A DNA stretch of 64,000 nt from Pseudocercospora fijiensis CIRAD86 (lineage: Eukaryota > Ascomycota > Dothideomycetes > Mycosphaerellales > Mycosphaerellaceae), in assembly GCF_000340215.1 (NCBI RefSeq), contig NW_006921539.1, positions 1,622,507 through 1,686,506 of the forward strand, in the 5' to 3' direction. How positions within the stretch are numbered: the first letter of the stretch is position 1; every line of letters begins with the position of its first letter. Shown here piece after piece: positions 1 through 8,879 of the stretch. The notes under the pieces were generated by a model. It was not told the DNA's origin. It worked only from the letters and a program-made list of their open reading frames with translations, and did not search any database. The translations under genes and the position numbers were made by a program.

Positions 1-1808
1 ATCGAAGTGTGAGACCGTGTAGATTTGGTCACCGACGAGGTAATTGAGGCGGTTAGTGCTGTTGGTGTAGACGAAGCAGTCGCCAACCCATTGACCAGTG
101 CGGACGCTAGACGAAACGTTAGTGATATGAACCGAAGGGTGTAGGCAAGCAAGCAAGCATACCTTTCGTTGATATCGCACACAACCTCGAAAGCATCTTC
201 AACACCATCTTCGTCAACGCTGCCAGACTGCAGAGCAGCGACATACTGTTCTCGCGAGTATCGTAAGACATAATATGTGTCCTCGCAAGCCAAGCACACG
301 AGCTCGCCAGATTCTGACCAGTAGACATTGCGAGGCTCGACCTCAATTCGGCGCACAAGCTTGCCAGTCTCCCAGTCGAAGAAGCCGACACCACCTTGAC
401 CTTTGACACCAAGCAGAACGCCGCCACTTAAGCCCTCAGCAGTGAAGCCAACATTCACAGTGCCATCTCCAGCTTTTGGCTTGAAGTTGCGGAAGATCTT
501 CACCGAGTACTGTGATTCCCGGATAGCATAGTCCTTGTCATTCTCTTTCGATGCCCAGGCAAAGTCCAAAGCGGAGCCGAAAGCCTGGTTACGAAGGGCA
601 AGAGCAGTGTAGATGATGTATTCTCCATCTCCACAGACTGCGACGAATCTGCCATTGGGCGAGTGGATGAGTGTTTGGGGGTATATTTCTGTGCTTCCAA
701 GGTCTTTTGATGCGAGTGAGACGGGTTGGTTGTCCTTGAGATTCTTGTCACCACCCTTGATGACTGATGTGAGGATTTCGGAATGTCGTGCCCAGATAAT
801 CTTGCCAGATGCGTCCATGGAAACTGCCGGCTCCTCGCGACCCATCTTCACCACAACGGCACCATCGTCGAAACCCATGGCAATGCCCTGCTTGCCTCGC
901 TGGTACGAAACACACCATGCTCGCTCCAGACCGTATGACAAAGACTGCTCGAGACGATACGTGTTCGCATGCCAGATTTTGACTGTGCCATCTTCTGAAC
1001 CAGAAATGATAACTGGTAGTTCTGGGTGGTAGCATGCGAACGAGACATTCGATGTGTGTCCTTCCAGAGTCGCGATCAATGCTTTTGTGGTGTAATCCCA
1101 AATCTTGACTGTCCGATCATCTGAGGTAGTGAGGAGGTATGGCTTGTCGGATTGTGGGTAGTAGTCGACGTGGTTCACGCCTTTTGTCTCGTGTGCTTCG
1201 AGGGTGAAATTGGGAGTGCTTGATCCGAGACTCCAGATCTTGACTGTTCGATCTAGACATGCGGATGCAAATGTGTTGGTATCTTTTGGATTGATGGCCA
1301 GTCCCATGACATAGTGACTGTGTCCCTCAAAGACTTGCACACACTTCCAACCCTTCTCCCAATCCCACAGCTTGATGGTCATGTCATCGCTGGCAGTAAG
1401 CACGAAGGGCTGGGTCGGATGTACGACGATCGCTCGGATGTAGTCTGGGTGTGCTTCGAAGGAGGTGATCTTCTCGGACGTGTTGTAGTTGTATACTCGC
1501 AATTGGAAGTCATCGCTGCCACACACAATCCAGTTCTTGCGGGCGACGAATCGTCCGGCGCGCACAGGCACATCAGTCAATTCAAAGGTCTTGATAATGC
1601 TCTGTGTTTCGTAGGACCATATGTAGACGTGGCCGCTGTAGAGAGTGGTGAGGATCCATGGCTCCGAGGCGTGGAAGTCGATGCCCTTAACACGCTCACT
1701 GCGCGCAAACAGTTGGCGCTGCAAATCGAGGTTAGCCACGAACGTTGACATCTTCTCCTCCGCCATGGCATGGCTTTGTTCAGCATATACCTTTACGTCG
1801 AGCCTCAT
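1..1808 (-). CDS. SEC27: Coatomer beta' subunit (COPI coat WD40 protein), 3' end outside window
   Basis: Beta' subunit of the COPI coat, which acts in retrograde Golgi-to-ER vesicle transport. The gene starts with a tiny exon, 1808-1791, encoding MRLDVK. A 72-nt intron follows (1790-1719, GTATAT...TTGCAG, branch GCTAAC). Exon 2 (1718-163) begins RQLFARSERVKGIDFH, the conserved Sec27 N-terminus. It carries N-terminal WD40 blades with blade ends KLWDW, KIWSL, KIWDY and KIWHA, then the second propeller (IYPQTLIHSPNGRFVAVCG). A second intron (162-107, GTATGC...TCTAG, 56 nt) leads to exon 3 (106-1) with SVRTGQWVGDCFVYTNS. About 560 residues are present; fungal Sec27 is usually about 850, so the C-terminal solenoid lies beyond base 1. 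Frame and phase agree across both introns. It is divergent from the NPC2-like gene. Family identity is near certain; splice sites are read by eye. Confidence 0.96.
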   Translation of the reverse strand, partial: MRLDVKVYAEQSHAMAEEKMSTFVANLDLQRQLFARSERVKGIDFHASEPWILTTLYSGHVYIWSYETQSIIKTFELTDVPVRAGRFVARKNWIVCGSDDFQLRVYNYNTSEKITSFEAHPDYIRAIVVHPTQPFVLTASDDMTIKLWDWEKGWKCVQVFEGHSHYVMGLAINPKDTNTFASACLDRTVKIWSLGSSTPNFTLEAHETKGVNHVDYYPQSDKPYLLTTSDDRTVKIWDYTTKALIATLEGHTSNVSFACYHPELPVIISGSEDGTVKIWHANTYRLEQSLSYGLERAWCVSYQRGKQGIAMGFDDGAVVVKMGREEPAVSMDASGKIIWARHSEILTSVIKGGDKNLKDNQPVSLASKDLGSTEIYPQTLIHSPNGRFVAVCGDGEYIIYTALALRNQAFGSALDFAWASKENDKDYAIRESQYSVKIFRNFKPKAGDGTVNVGFTAEGLSGGVLLGVKGQGGVGFFDWETGKLVRRIEVEPRNVYWSESGELVCLACEDTYYVLRYSREQYVAALQSGSVDEDGVEDAFEVVCDINERYACLLAYTLRFISLTFRLASALVNGLATASSTPTALTASITSSVTKSTRSHTS

Positions 1809-2330
1809 TGCGTCTGCCTGCTAATTCTGAATTGCTGTAATGCCGCTCGAAGCAAGGGACTGTCGAAGTGGAAGTGGAACAGCCCACTTGTCCCTTTCTG
1901 CCTTTCTCCCTGAACTCCTTCCCCTTCCCCTTCCCGATTCTTCCTGTATGCAGGTTCGTACAGAGCGACTCTGAGATGGAGCGGAAGAATCCGTCAAGGC
2001 AATGTAGAGGAAAAGCGTGGTGTAGAATGGCAGCAACTTCTTAACTTCTTGTTCTGTGCCCAGCTGTCCCGTCTGAGCTTCAATGTCTGCCTGAGACCCT
2101 TCCCGCGTCCGTCAGGCACGAACAGCGGATCTGCCCGCACATGGCACGTGAGACTGAAACATATCGTCATGAGGCTGAGGCTCTTCCATCCGCATTAGCG
2201 CCATTCCCTGGCCACCGCCATCACTACCACCACCTTCCAGCCACCACATCTCCTCCTTGCCGTGCACCATACCGCTCACAACAACCATCCTCCACCGCCC
2301 GAAGGTCCGGGCATTCACACAGCTGCAATT
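1809..2330. promoter_or_regulatory. Divergent intergenic region between SEC27 and the NPC2-like gene
   Basis: These 522 bp separate two divergent starts. The SEC27-proximal part contains a pyrimidine-rich tract (about 1890-1945, repeated CTTCCC), as is common in fungal core promoters read on one strand. The NPC2-proximal part (2220-2330) is C- and CA-rich, consistent with a fungal 5' leader. An upstream in-frame ATG at 2262 would extend the NPC2-like protein by 23 residues. I see no TATA box or recognisable factor site that I would defend. Confidence 0.4.
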
Positions 2331-2929
2331 ATGAAGTTTCTCAGCTTCGCCGCCTCGGCACTCCTCGCCGCAATCGTCGCTGCACACTCGACAATCGCAA
2401 AGCGCGAAGATCCACTCTCAGTACCAGGCGAGAACCCACTCCTGCACTGTGAAGATCCCAAAGACGATATCCTGGCATTGAAGAGCGTAGACCTCACCCC
2501 CAACCCACCCAAGGCGTAAGTTCCAGCTCTCATCCACTCTCTCGTGTCTTCCACTTACTCACATCTATTCCCAGTGGCAGCAAACTAGAAGTCGTCGCCT
2601 CCGGTGTCCTCGCCGACGATGTTGAAGACGGCGCCCAAGTCCATCTCACCGTGAAGTACGGCCTCATCACCATCATCCGACAGACCGCCAACCTGTGCGA
2701 CACGGTCAAGAACGTCGACCTCGAATGTCCGATCAAGAAGGGTGATATCAAATTGTCTAAGGATGTGGATCTTCCCAAGGAAATCCCGCCTGGAAAATAC
2801 ACTGTGCTTGCGGATGTGAGGACGAAGGATGATGAGAGGATTACGTGCTTGACTGCGACTGTTCAATTCAGCAGAGGTGGAAGTATGCTGGGTGGCTTGT
2901 TTAAGCAGGAGCCGAAGCAGGATATTTAG
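2331..2929 (+). CDS. npc2: NPC2-like phosphatidylglycerol/phosphatidylinositol transfer protein (ML domain)
   Basis: Small secreted or vacuolar lipid-binding protein of the MD-2-related lipid recognition (ML) family; fungal homologues bind and move phospholipids or sterols. Two exons: 2331-2515 and 2575-2929, joined across a 59-nt intron (GTAAGT...CCCAG), giving 179 residues. The start at 2331 puts a clear signal peptide first (MKFLSFAASALLAAIVAAHS); the in-frame ATG at 2262 would bury it. The ML domain follows with LKSVDLTPNPPKAGSKLEV, the VKYGLITIIRQTANLCD segment, CPIKKGDI and IPPGKYTV. Four cysteines (LHCED, NLCD, LECP, ITCL) could form the family's disulfides. The C-terminal tail GGLFKQEPKQDI is short and polar. 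It is convergent with the V-ATPase gene. Confidence 0.94.
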
Positions 2930-3245
2930 GAGGACTGATGAAGCAACGAGGAGGTGTGATGAGAGAAGATTGCGAGCGTGCAGCATTTGATTATACCAAG
3001 CGAAGCGAAACGGCGAAGTAGGCGTCGGTCAAACCTTTCCTACCAGAATCTGTAATGTTTCTAGAGAAACTGTGCATAGCCTATCGTGAATGAATCCTAG
3101 GATACGATCATCGCCTTATTTCTTGTATCTCGTACATGCATATGGTATCTCGTCTGCCTCGCCGCATTTCCCTCCCCAGCCACCTCAACGTATCGCCCAT
3201 GCCCTTGAACACCATGTCTCGCCTCTCGTTTCATGAGATGTCTGT

Positions 3246-3842
3246 CTACTCTCCAAACAACTTCCTAACCCTCTTCATAACACTATCCTTCTCAGGATCA
3301 TACGGGTGATCTTTGCTCGGAATCTCCAACACCGAAGGAAATGCTTCTGCGAATCCGTCTACTTGTCCTCGTATTCTGTCCGCGATCTGCATGACACGAG
3401 CGTAAGCGAGTGTATCTTACCGAGCGCAATCCAGCAAGCAGACTCTTCCTTTCGAATAATTATATGGGTTCGCTGCGCTTACGGCTCGTGTCGATCGGAC
3501 TTACATGTTGGTTTATTAGCAAAATCGCAATATCCTTCCTCTCTTTCGTAAAAGCCTTGAAAGCCGATTCGATTGTCGAATCTTCGGTTTTGGCGTCGAC
3601 AACGAGGTAATTCTTTTGACTGTCGGGAGGTTCGGTGACGTGCTATATTCGAGCGTAAGCGAAGCTCAGCGAAGAGCATGGTTCGGCTGGACTTACGCCC
3701 ACACCAGCGAGAAGGATACCGGTTACTGAGTCCTGAAGAGAAGACATTAGAAGAATTCAGGGAGGGGGGAAGGGATCGTTACTTCATCGCCTATCACTGC
3801 GAGGAATTCTCGATCTTTATACTCTGAGATTGGGGCGGCCAT
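3246..3842 (-). CDS. VMA7: V-type proton ATPase subunit F
   Basis: Subunit F of the V1 sector of the vacuolar proton pump; it sits on the central rotor with subunit D. Four exons on the minus strand: 3842-3783, 3732-3697, 3642-3505 and 3386-3246, with introns of 50, 54 and 118 nt, giving 124 residues, the normal family size. Conserved stretches are [62 protein letters not shown] and [18 protein letters not shown]. Codon phase is kept at each junction. It shares a 188-bp divergent promoter with the MutL-family gene. Introns 2 and 3 share a 13-base motif near their 3' ends, and intron 3 can form a long hairpin (see findings). Confidence 0.95.
3393..3492 (-). repeat. Inverted repeat (hairpin) inside VMA7 intron 3
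   Basis: The arms at 3393-3408 and 3476-3492 are complementary over 16 bp with a single extra base in one arm (GACACGAG-CGTAAGCG against GACACGAGCCGTAAGCG). They lie just inside the two splice sites of the 118-nt intron, which is about twice the size of its neighbours. A hairpin here would bring the splice sites together. The arm motif CGAGCGTAAGCGA recurs in intron 2 at 3650-3662. This is typical of introner-like elements, but the assignment is inference. Confidence 0.6.
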
Positions 3843-4030
3843 TGGTGGTGTTGGTGTGATGCTGCAGCTCAAATGGCGAAGCTCTGGATGCTTGCTTGAT
3901 GCTGTTCCGCATTCGGGTTCGGGTTCGGCAGAACTGCCGAGATGCTATCCCACGCGTCTTCCGCCATCGCGAACCATTCAACTCCCATCTATTCCTCCAT
4001 CAACTTCTCAACTCGAGATGACCACCCGTA
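3843..4030. promoter_or_regulatory. Short bidirectional promoter between VMA7 and the MutL-family gene
   Basis: These 188 bp lie between two divergent start codons, so both genes must share or overlap promoter elements. A GGGTTCGGGTTCGG direct repeat lies at about 3914-3927. The stretch just before the MutL-family ATG is rich in C and T (ATTCCTCCATCAACTTC). No TATA box is evident. Confidence 0.4.
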
Positions 4031-6838
4031 ATGGGCATCTCAGCGCTACCGCAGGCCACCGTGCGGACGCTGGGCGCGTCTCAAGTCTTGACTGACCCTG
4101 CTGCTCTTGTCAAAGAGCTGGTGGATAACGCTCTCGACGCGAACGCCACATCTATTTCGATCGAGATCAGCAACAACACTGTCGATGTCATCCAAGTCAG
4201 AGATAATGGCCATGGAGTTGCCCCTGAAGACCGATCATTAGTAGCGAGACGCTATTGCACAAGCAAGATATCTCATGACGACGATCTGAAAGACATTGGC
4301 GGCTCATCGCTAGGGTTTCGTGGTGAAGCGCTTGCGAGTGCAGCAGAGCTGAGTGGCACCTTGACCATCAGCACTCGAGTTGAGGGCGAAGCTGTCGCAG
4401 CAGCTTTGAAGATCAATCAGAAAGGCGAAGTTACAGGCCAAGACAAGGCATCTCTGCCTGTGGGCACTACTGTGCGAATCACTGACTTCACCAAGAACAA
4501 TCCTGTCAGAAGGCAAGTAGTGTTGAAAAGTGCAGAGAACTGCTTGAAGAAGATCAAGCGCACCTTGCAAGCCTACGCTTTCGCTCGCTCCCATGTTCGA
4601 TTATCCTTACGCGTGCTAAAGGCCAAAGACAACAAGGCCGGCTGGATATATGCACCAAAGCCGAAAGGCAATGCTGAAGACGTGGCTTTCAAGGTCGTCG
4701 GCGCTGCGTGCACTCAACAGTGCACCTGGTCCGTTCTTGAAGATTCAGGCTTCACAGTTCAAACCTTCTTGCCGCATTGCGATGCTGATGGAAGCAAGAT
4801 TGCCAACCATGGAGCCTTTATCTCAGTCGACCATCGACCAGTCAATGCATCCAGAGGCACATTCAAGCAAATCTGCAAAATTTATCGCGAGAATTTGAAG
4901 AATAGCAGTCCTGCCTTGGCCGATGTCAAGGACCCATTCCTCTATCTGGAGCTCAGCTGTCCACCTGGAAGTTACGATGCAAACCTAGAGCCAAGCAAGG
5001 ACGACTTGCTGTTTGAAGACTCTACTCTGATCACTGATGCTGCGAGAAAGCTCTTCTCGGCAGTATATGCAAAGGAGCTTCCTCGACATGAAGATCCTGA
5101 ACAGCCCGTTGCAGAGCTTAATGCAATGCCATCCTGCAGTCTTGGTCTCGCGGCCGCTCCCGAGGCAGTAGCGCTGGACATGCCGCATAAACAGGCTAGA
5201 GTGTTGGAAGAGTCAGAAGATGAGATTGGACTGATGCGACCTGCCTCTCAGCTCATCGACGAAGAAGAATCCTCTCAGCCATCATATCGAAAGACTCGGT
5301 CAAACATGTATGGTTGTGACGAGGATGACCTAGACTTGCTGGATCAAAGGCCATCCACAGGCCGGACTGAAGACGATTTTGAAGAGCTGCGTCAGGCCAG
5401 AAAGGATGTCAATGTTTCCAATCCTTGGGTCATGGCAAAGCTGAACGCATCTGTTGGACGGCGTTTGCCCACACCAACGACATATGATCTCACGAATACT
5501 CCTCGCGATGAAACACTTCCCAATGTCCCGAGCTCTCCCATCAAGCATGGTCAGATCTATTTAGACTCCGAGATATTACCGACGCCTCGCCCTTCTTCGC
5601 CGACTCCTCCAGCGGAGACATTTCATCCTTCTGATCATGTGCCAAACTTGCGGCTGGCACGAGATGGTCGAGTCGTGCAATCTTCCGCCTTGCCGGAACC
5701 GCAACCATACATGCCCGGCGTGGCTCTCGATCTGAATAAGGCCTTCGCTGAAGCGCCGAGACAGCAACGGCCACAGTACAGCTACGAACCATCTTCTCAG
5801 CCCGAACCTGCTGCTGGCACTCCTCTTGAGGCGATTGCAGATGTCAGCACTCGGCCTCGGCGGAGTCCTAGAAAGCAGCCCCTGCAAAGCAGCTTGATGA
5901 AGCCTTTTGTGTCACCACTCATAAGTCAATCGCCCAGAGACAGAACATGGTTTGAGTTTCCACAGAATGCGGGCAGGTCTCGTGCCCGAGCACGAAATCG
6001 ACAGCAAGAGGACTCCGACGGTCTGATTATGCAAGGCGAGCTCGGCGATTTGGACCAGCTACCACATCCGTTGACGCCTCCAAGACAGAACCGCGATATT
6101 CGAGAATTCGTAGGTCGCAGTAATGACAGCAATATTGCCGCCATGATTGAAAGCCGCAATTATGGCCGGACTACGAACGAGCAAAGTACACGCACGCAGC
6201 GAAAGGAGGACGCAGAGCAGGAGAACCTTGGAACAGCAGAGTCACGACCAGAACCAGAACAGCGCGGATTCATACCTGCTAGCGAGCTCGCTGGCTTCGG
6301 AGAACGAGTCGGCGCTTTCGAACAGCCAGAAAAACGCACAACGAAACGTCGTAAGACCAGTGAGCGTCGAGCACTTCGAGAAATGAGCACGAATGCTCAC
6401 GCTGCCGAACCAGAACCAGATTTTATCAATCTTGCAGCAGAAGATGGAGATCGCCCGCCGACGAGCAGGAGACGCAAGAGTTCGAACAAGCTCGCGCGCA
6501 CAAAGTCCTCGCGTCTGCCACTTGAGCGTATCCCGGCTGGACAAGGTACACATCATTTGATGTTACCTCTAACGACTGACTCGATCAAGACTTTGGCCGA
6601 CAAGATTGATGACGCCTCCTTCCTTGGCTTCAATGAGCCAGCCCTTCCGGCACCAAAGGATCTGGATGCCGCGTCTTCGCATATTTTATCTTTGACGGCC
6701 AACTTGCACAAGTTACTTGTGACTGCTGGTGGTAATGTGGACGCGACAGGTCCTGGTGAGTTGCTGAAAGAGCTGAAAGCGGCTTTCGCTTCACGAAAGG
6801 ATGTGTACGAAGAGGATGTCATGGCATTTTCACCATGA
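4031..6838 (+). CDS. MutL-family DNA mismatch repair protein (GHKL ATPase; MLH2/PMS1-like, no endonuclease motif)
   Basis: Single-exon protein of 935 residues. The N-terminal GHKL ATPase domain (about 1-340) has the three MutL motifs: ELVDNALDANAT (motif I; the Asn binds Mg-ATP), RDNGHGV (motif II) and SLGFRGEALAS (motif III). The transducer fold follows, with FISVDHRPVN and the SYDANLEPSKDDLLF segment that corresponds to the family's 'NVHPTK' element. Residues about 360-830 are low-complexity and charged, rich in P/S/E. The C-terminus (ending YEEDVMAFSP) has no DQHAxxExxxxE endonuclease motif and no obvious C-terminal zinc ligands. It therefore resembles the non-nucleolytic accessory MutL proteins (yeast Mlh2, human PMS1) rather than the Pms1/PMS2 or MLH3 nucleases, and probably pairs with Mlh1. 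The exact orthologue needs a tree. An ATG at 4020 is in another frame. Confidence 0.85.
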   Translation: MGISALPQATVRTLGASQVLTDPAALVKELVDNALDANATSISIEISNNTVDVIQVRDNGHGVAPEDRSLVARRYCTSKISHDDDLKDIGGSSLGFRGEALASAAELSGTLTISTRVEGEAVAAALKINQKGEVTGQDKASLPVGTTVRITDFTKNNPVRRQVVLKSAENCLKKIKRTLQAYAFARSHVRLSLRVLKAKDNKAGWIYAPKPKGNAEDVAFKVVGAACTQQCTWSVLEDSGFTVQTFLPHCDADGSKIANHGAFISVDHRPVNASRGTFKQICKIYRENLKNSSPALADVKDPFLYLELSCPPGSYDANLEPSKDDLLFEDSTLITDAARKLFSAVYAKELPRHEDPEQPVAELNAMPSCSLGLAAAPEAVALDMPHKQARVLEESEDEIGLMRPASQLIDEEESSQPSYRKTRSNMYGCDEDDLDLLDQRPSTGRTEDDFEELRQARKDVNVSNPWVMAKLNASVGRRLPTPTTYDLTNTPRDETLPNVPSSPIKHGQIYLDSEILPTPRPSSPTPPAETFHPSDHVPNLRLARDGRVVQSSALPEPQPYMPGVALDLNKAFAEAPRQQRPQYSYEPSSQPEPAAGTPLEAIADVSTRPRRSPRKQPLQSSLMKPFVSPLISQSPRDRTWFEFPQNAGRSRARARNRQQEDSDGLIMQGELGDLDQLPHPLTPPRQNRDIREFVGRSNDSNIAAMIESRNYGRTTNEQSTRTQRKEDAEQENLGTAESRPEPEQRGFIPASELAGFGERVGAFEQPEKRTTKRRKTSERRALREMSTNAHAAEPEPDFINLAAEDGDRPPTSRRRKSSNKLARTKSSRLPLERIPAGQGTHHLMLPLTTDSIKTLADKIDDASFLGFNEPALPAPKDLDAASSHILSLTANLHKLLVTAGGNVDATGPGELLKELKAAFASRKDVYEEDVMAFSP

Positions 6839-7028
6839 TCGTGTACTTACCAACATCGCTCTTCTTACTGGCGCGGCGCGGGCGGGTGATTGCTTCTGAT
6901 GATACCCAATTCGCTGGAACCAGGACTGCGAAAGCATCTCTTATCATGATAGATGTACAATTGCTACAAGTAGCTGATTACATCGAAAGTGATTTTCACG
7001 CATTCGTTGTCCATGGTTCTATCTATCT

Positions 7029-8195
7029 CTATTCCTTTCCTTTCTTACTAGCAGTCTCCTCATCCTCGGGACCATCTCCAGCATCAAAAGGATCTCGCTC
7101 CACAGCATCTTCTTCATCTGTAAACTCATCTCTATACCCAGTATCCAGATCATCCTCATAGACAGTGGTATGCAAGCTCATCATATCATCATCTCCCCTC
7201 TCCACCTCTCCATCATCAATATACTCTCCCGCACTACTATTCCTCCTCCTGGGTTGCCCCTCGTCAGCCGTCTCCAACTCCTTCGCCCTCGCCGCCGTCC
7301 TCGCATAAATCAAATACCCCGTCAAGCCCCCAACCACAATCCCAACAAGCGCACTCACATAACTCACAACTTTCGTCTTCGTATCCATCGAAGCCCCATT
7401 CTCCGCAATATCCCCTAATCGCGCGCCCACAAAAACATGCAACAACAACTTCGGACTCGCAATCGCCGTCGCAATCGCGAAATTGCGCCACGAAACCGTC
7501 GGAATCGTAGAAATGGCTCCATTCGCAAAAGAATACGGTAACGGACACAATCTTATCATCACCAAAAGTTTCAATCCATCGTGTTTCAACACCAGCGACA
7601 AAGCCGCGAAACGTTTATTCTTCTCCGTCATGCGACTCACGTATTTTTTCAAAACGGTTCGGCTGACGATGAAGGAGGTGGTCGAGCCGATCACCGTTGC
7701 GCTTGCCATGATGAACCAGCCTTGCATCCCGAAGACGAAGCCGGCGATTGTGACGCATGTGCTGTAGCCGATCATGGGTGGGAAGGAGACGAAGAATGCC
7801 ATGACCCAGAGGATCAACCATCCGGCTGGGAGATTTCGCCATTTTTTCGCGGCGGGGGCGAAGTAGGCGAAGAATTTCTCGTTGTAGATTACTATGAGTA
7901 GGGTGATTGTCAGGGATGTGAGGCTGAAGAGGACGAGGAGAGATTTTTGGAGGAGCGTGAGTTTGGACCAGAGTCGTGATGCTTGACGGTTGTATTTCTC
8001 CGCGGTTTGTAGCCATCGGTCTTTTGTTGTGCGTGGGCGAGTGCTGCCGGAGTCGAGGGAGCGTCGCGACCATAGTGGACTGTTTATTCGGCGGGGGTGG
8101 GAGGTCGGGGTGATGGGCTCGTCGGAGGAGTCGTTGTAATCGAAGTCGGCGGCGAGCGCTCGCGCTGTGGAGTCGTAGTGCTCTGCGTCTCCCAT
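7029..8195 (-). CDS. TVP38: Tvp38/TMEM64-family Golgi membrane protein (VTT/SNARE-associated domain)
   Basis: Single-exon protein of 388 residues. It has a polar cytosolic N-terminus (1-80), a first membrane helix (LLVLFSLTSLTITLLIVIY, about 86-104) and a VTT (SNARE-associated Golgi) core. Recognisable core elements are GYSTCVTIAGFVFG, the re-entrant ATVIGSTTSFIVSR stretch, RLCPLPYSFANGAIST and PKLLLHVFVGARLGD. A C-terminal helix (VVSYVSALVGIVVGGLTGYL) and an acidic tail follow. VTT proteins include yeast Tvp38, TMEM41B and VMP1; several have lipid scramblase activity. Tvp38 is a tubulovesicular/Golgi protein. It is convergent with the MutL-family gene, leaving 190 bp for both 3' ends. Confidence 0.92.
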   Translation of the reverse strand: MGDAEHYDSTARALAADFDYNDSSDEPITPTSHPRRINSPLWSRRSLDSGSTRPRTTKDRWLQTAEKYNRQASRLWSKLTLLQKSLLVLFSLTSLTITLLIVIYNEKFFAYFAPAAKKWRNLPAGWLILWVMAFFVSFPPMIGYSTCVTIAGFVFGMQGWFIMASATVIGSTTSFIVSRTVLKKYVSRMTEKNKRFAALSLVLKHDGLKLLVMIRLCPLPYSFANGAISTIPTVSWRNFAIATAIASPKLLLHVFVGARLGDIAENGASMDTKTKVVSYVSALVGIVVGGLTGYLIYARTAARAKELETADEGQPRRRNSSAGEYIDDGEVERGDDDMMSLHTTVYEDDLDTGYRDEFTDEEDAVERDPFDAGDGPEDEETASKKGKE

Positions 8196-8544
8196 TGCTC
8201 GAAGGAGATGCGGCTGCTAGGCAGCTATTGTGGGAGGACTATGCAGCAGGATAGTCGGGTGGTTAAAGAGCTGATGGTTGGTATGCGCTCCGGCTAGGCA
8301 GTAGGATTGGTTGTAGGATTGGTTGTAGGATGTTGGTAAGGATGCATTGGGAAGGTAGGACATAGTTCACACCGGATGTGTGAGGCTCATTGCTGACTTA
8401 AGATATGGTAACTAAGGCATGCGACGAGTCGTGCATCGTAATCGTAAAGTTGGGCGCAGCCTCATCGTGTCGCGCATAGGGCATCGTATCCAGGGTTCCG
8501 TCAGGACCGTCACACACTTCACGCCCGCTGATCGCGGGGTTTCT
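8196..8544. other. Promoter-side region of TVP38 and junction to transposon
   Basis: Non-RIP unique DNA upstream of TVP38. A 12-base direct repeat (GTAGGATTGGTT, about 2.6 copies) lies at 8301-8331. No coding potential was recognised. The composition switches to CpA-poor, TpA-rich sequence at about 8,540, where the transposon begins. Confidence 0.5.
8301..8331. repeat. Short 12-bp tandem repeat
   Basis: Two full copies and a partial third of GTAGGATTGGTT lie about 105 bp upstream of the TVP38 start. It contains ATTGG, the reverse complement of a CCAAT box, twice. It may be regulatory, but nothing else supports this. Confidence 0.5.
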
Positions 8545-8596
8545 AGCCATACGTAAAATCGCACTTTGTTAGTAGACTATACGTAAAACTCGATAA
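8545..8596 (+). repeat. Left terminal inverted repeat of the pogo-like element
   Basis: Pairs with 11656-11707. Shared core ATACGTAAAATCGCACTTT, then a second CTATACGTAAAA copy and CGATAA. The doubled subterminal motif is a likely transposase binding site (inference). Confidence 0.85.
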
Positions 8597-8879
8597 ATAG
8601 TAGTTTCCGGTCCTATTCGGATATCCAGTTATATATAGTATAAAACCGCGAGTCTAAATATTATATATATAACCGTATCTAAGTAGGTAGTAGTTATAGA
8701 CCTCGCTGCCGCTATTTCCTTATATAATCGCTTAGCAGGCGCGTCTACCTCATTCTAAAACGCGTATTCCTCGTGCTCCCCCTGTTTCTCTTATTCCTTC
8801 TATTCTACTATACGTATTATATAGAAAATTCGGTATAGGGCGTAAGAAGGTCGAAAATGTAAAGAGGAGGATACGCGCC

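Noticed and set aside
1314..1748. 144-aa plus-strand frame within SEC27
   Set aside because: Antisense of well-conserved WD40 blades.
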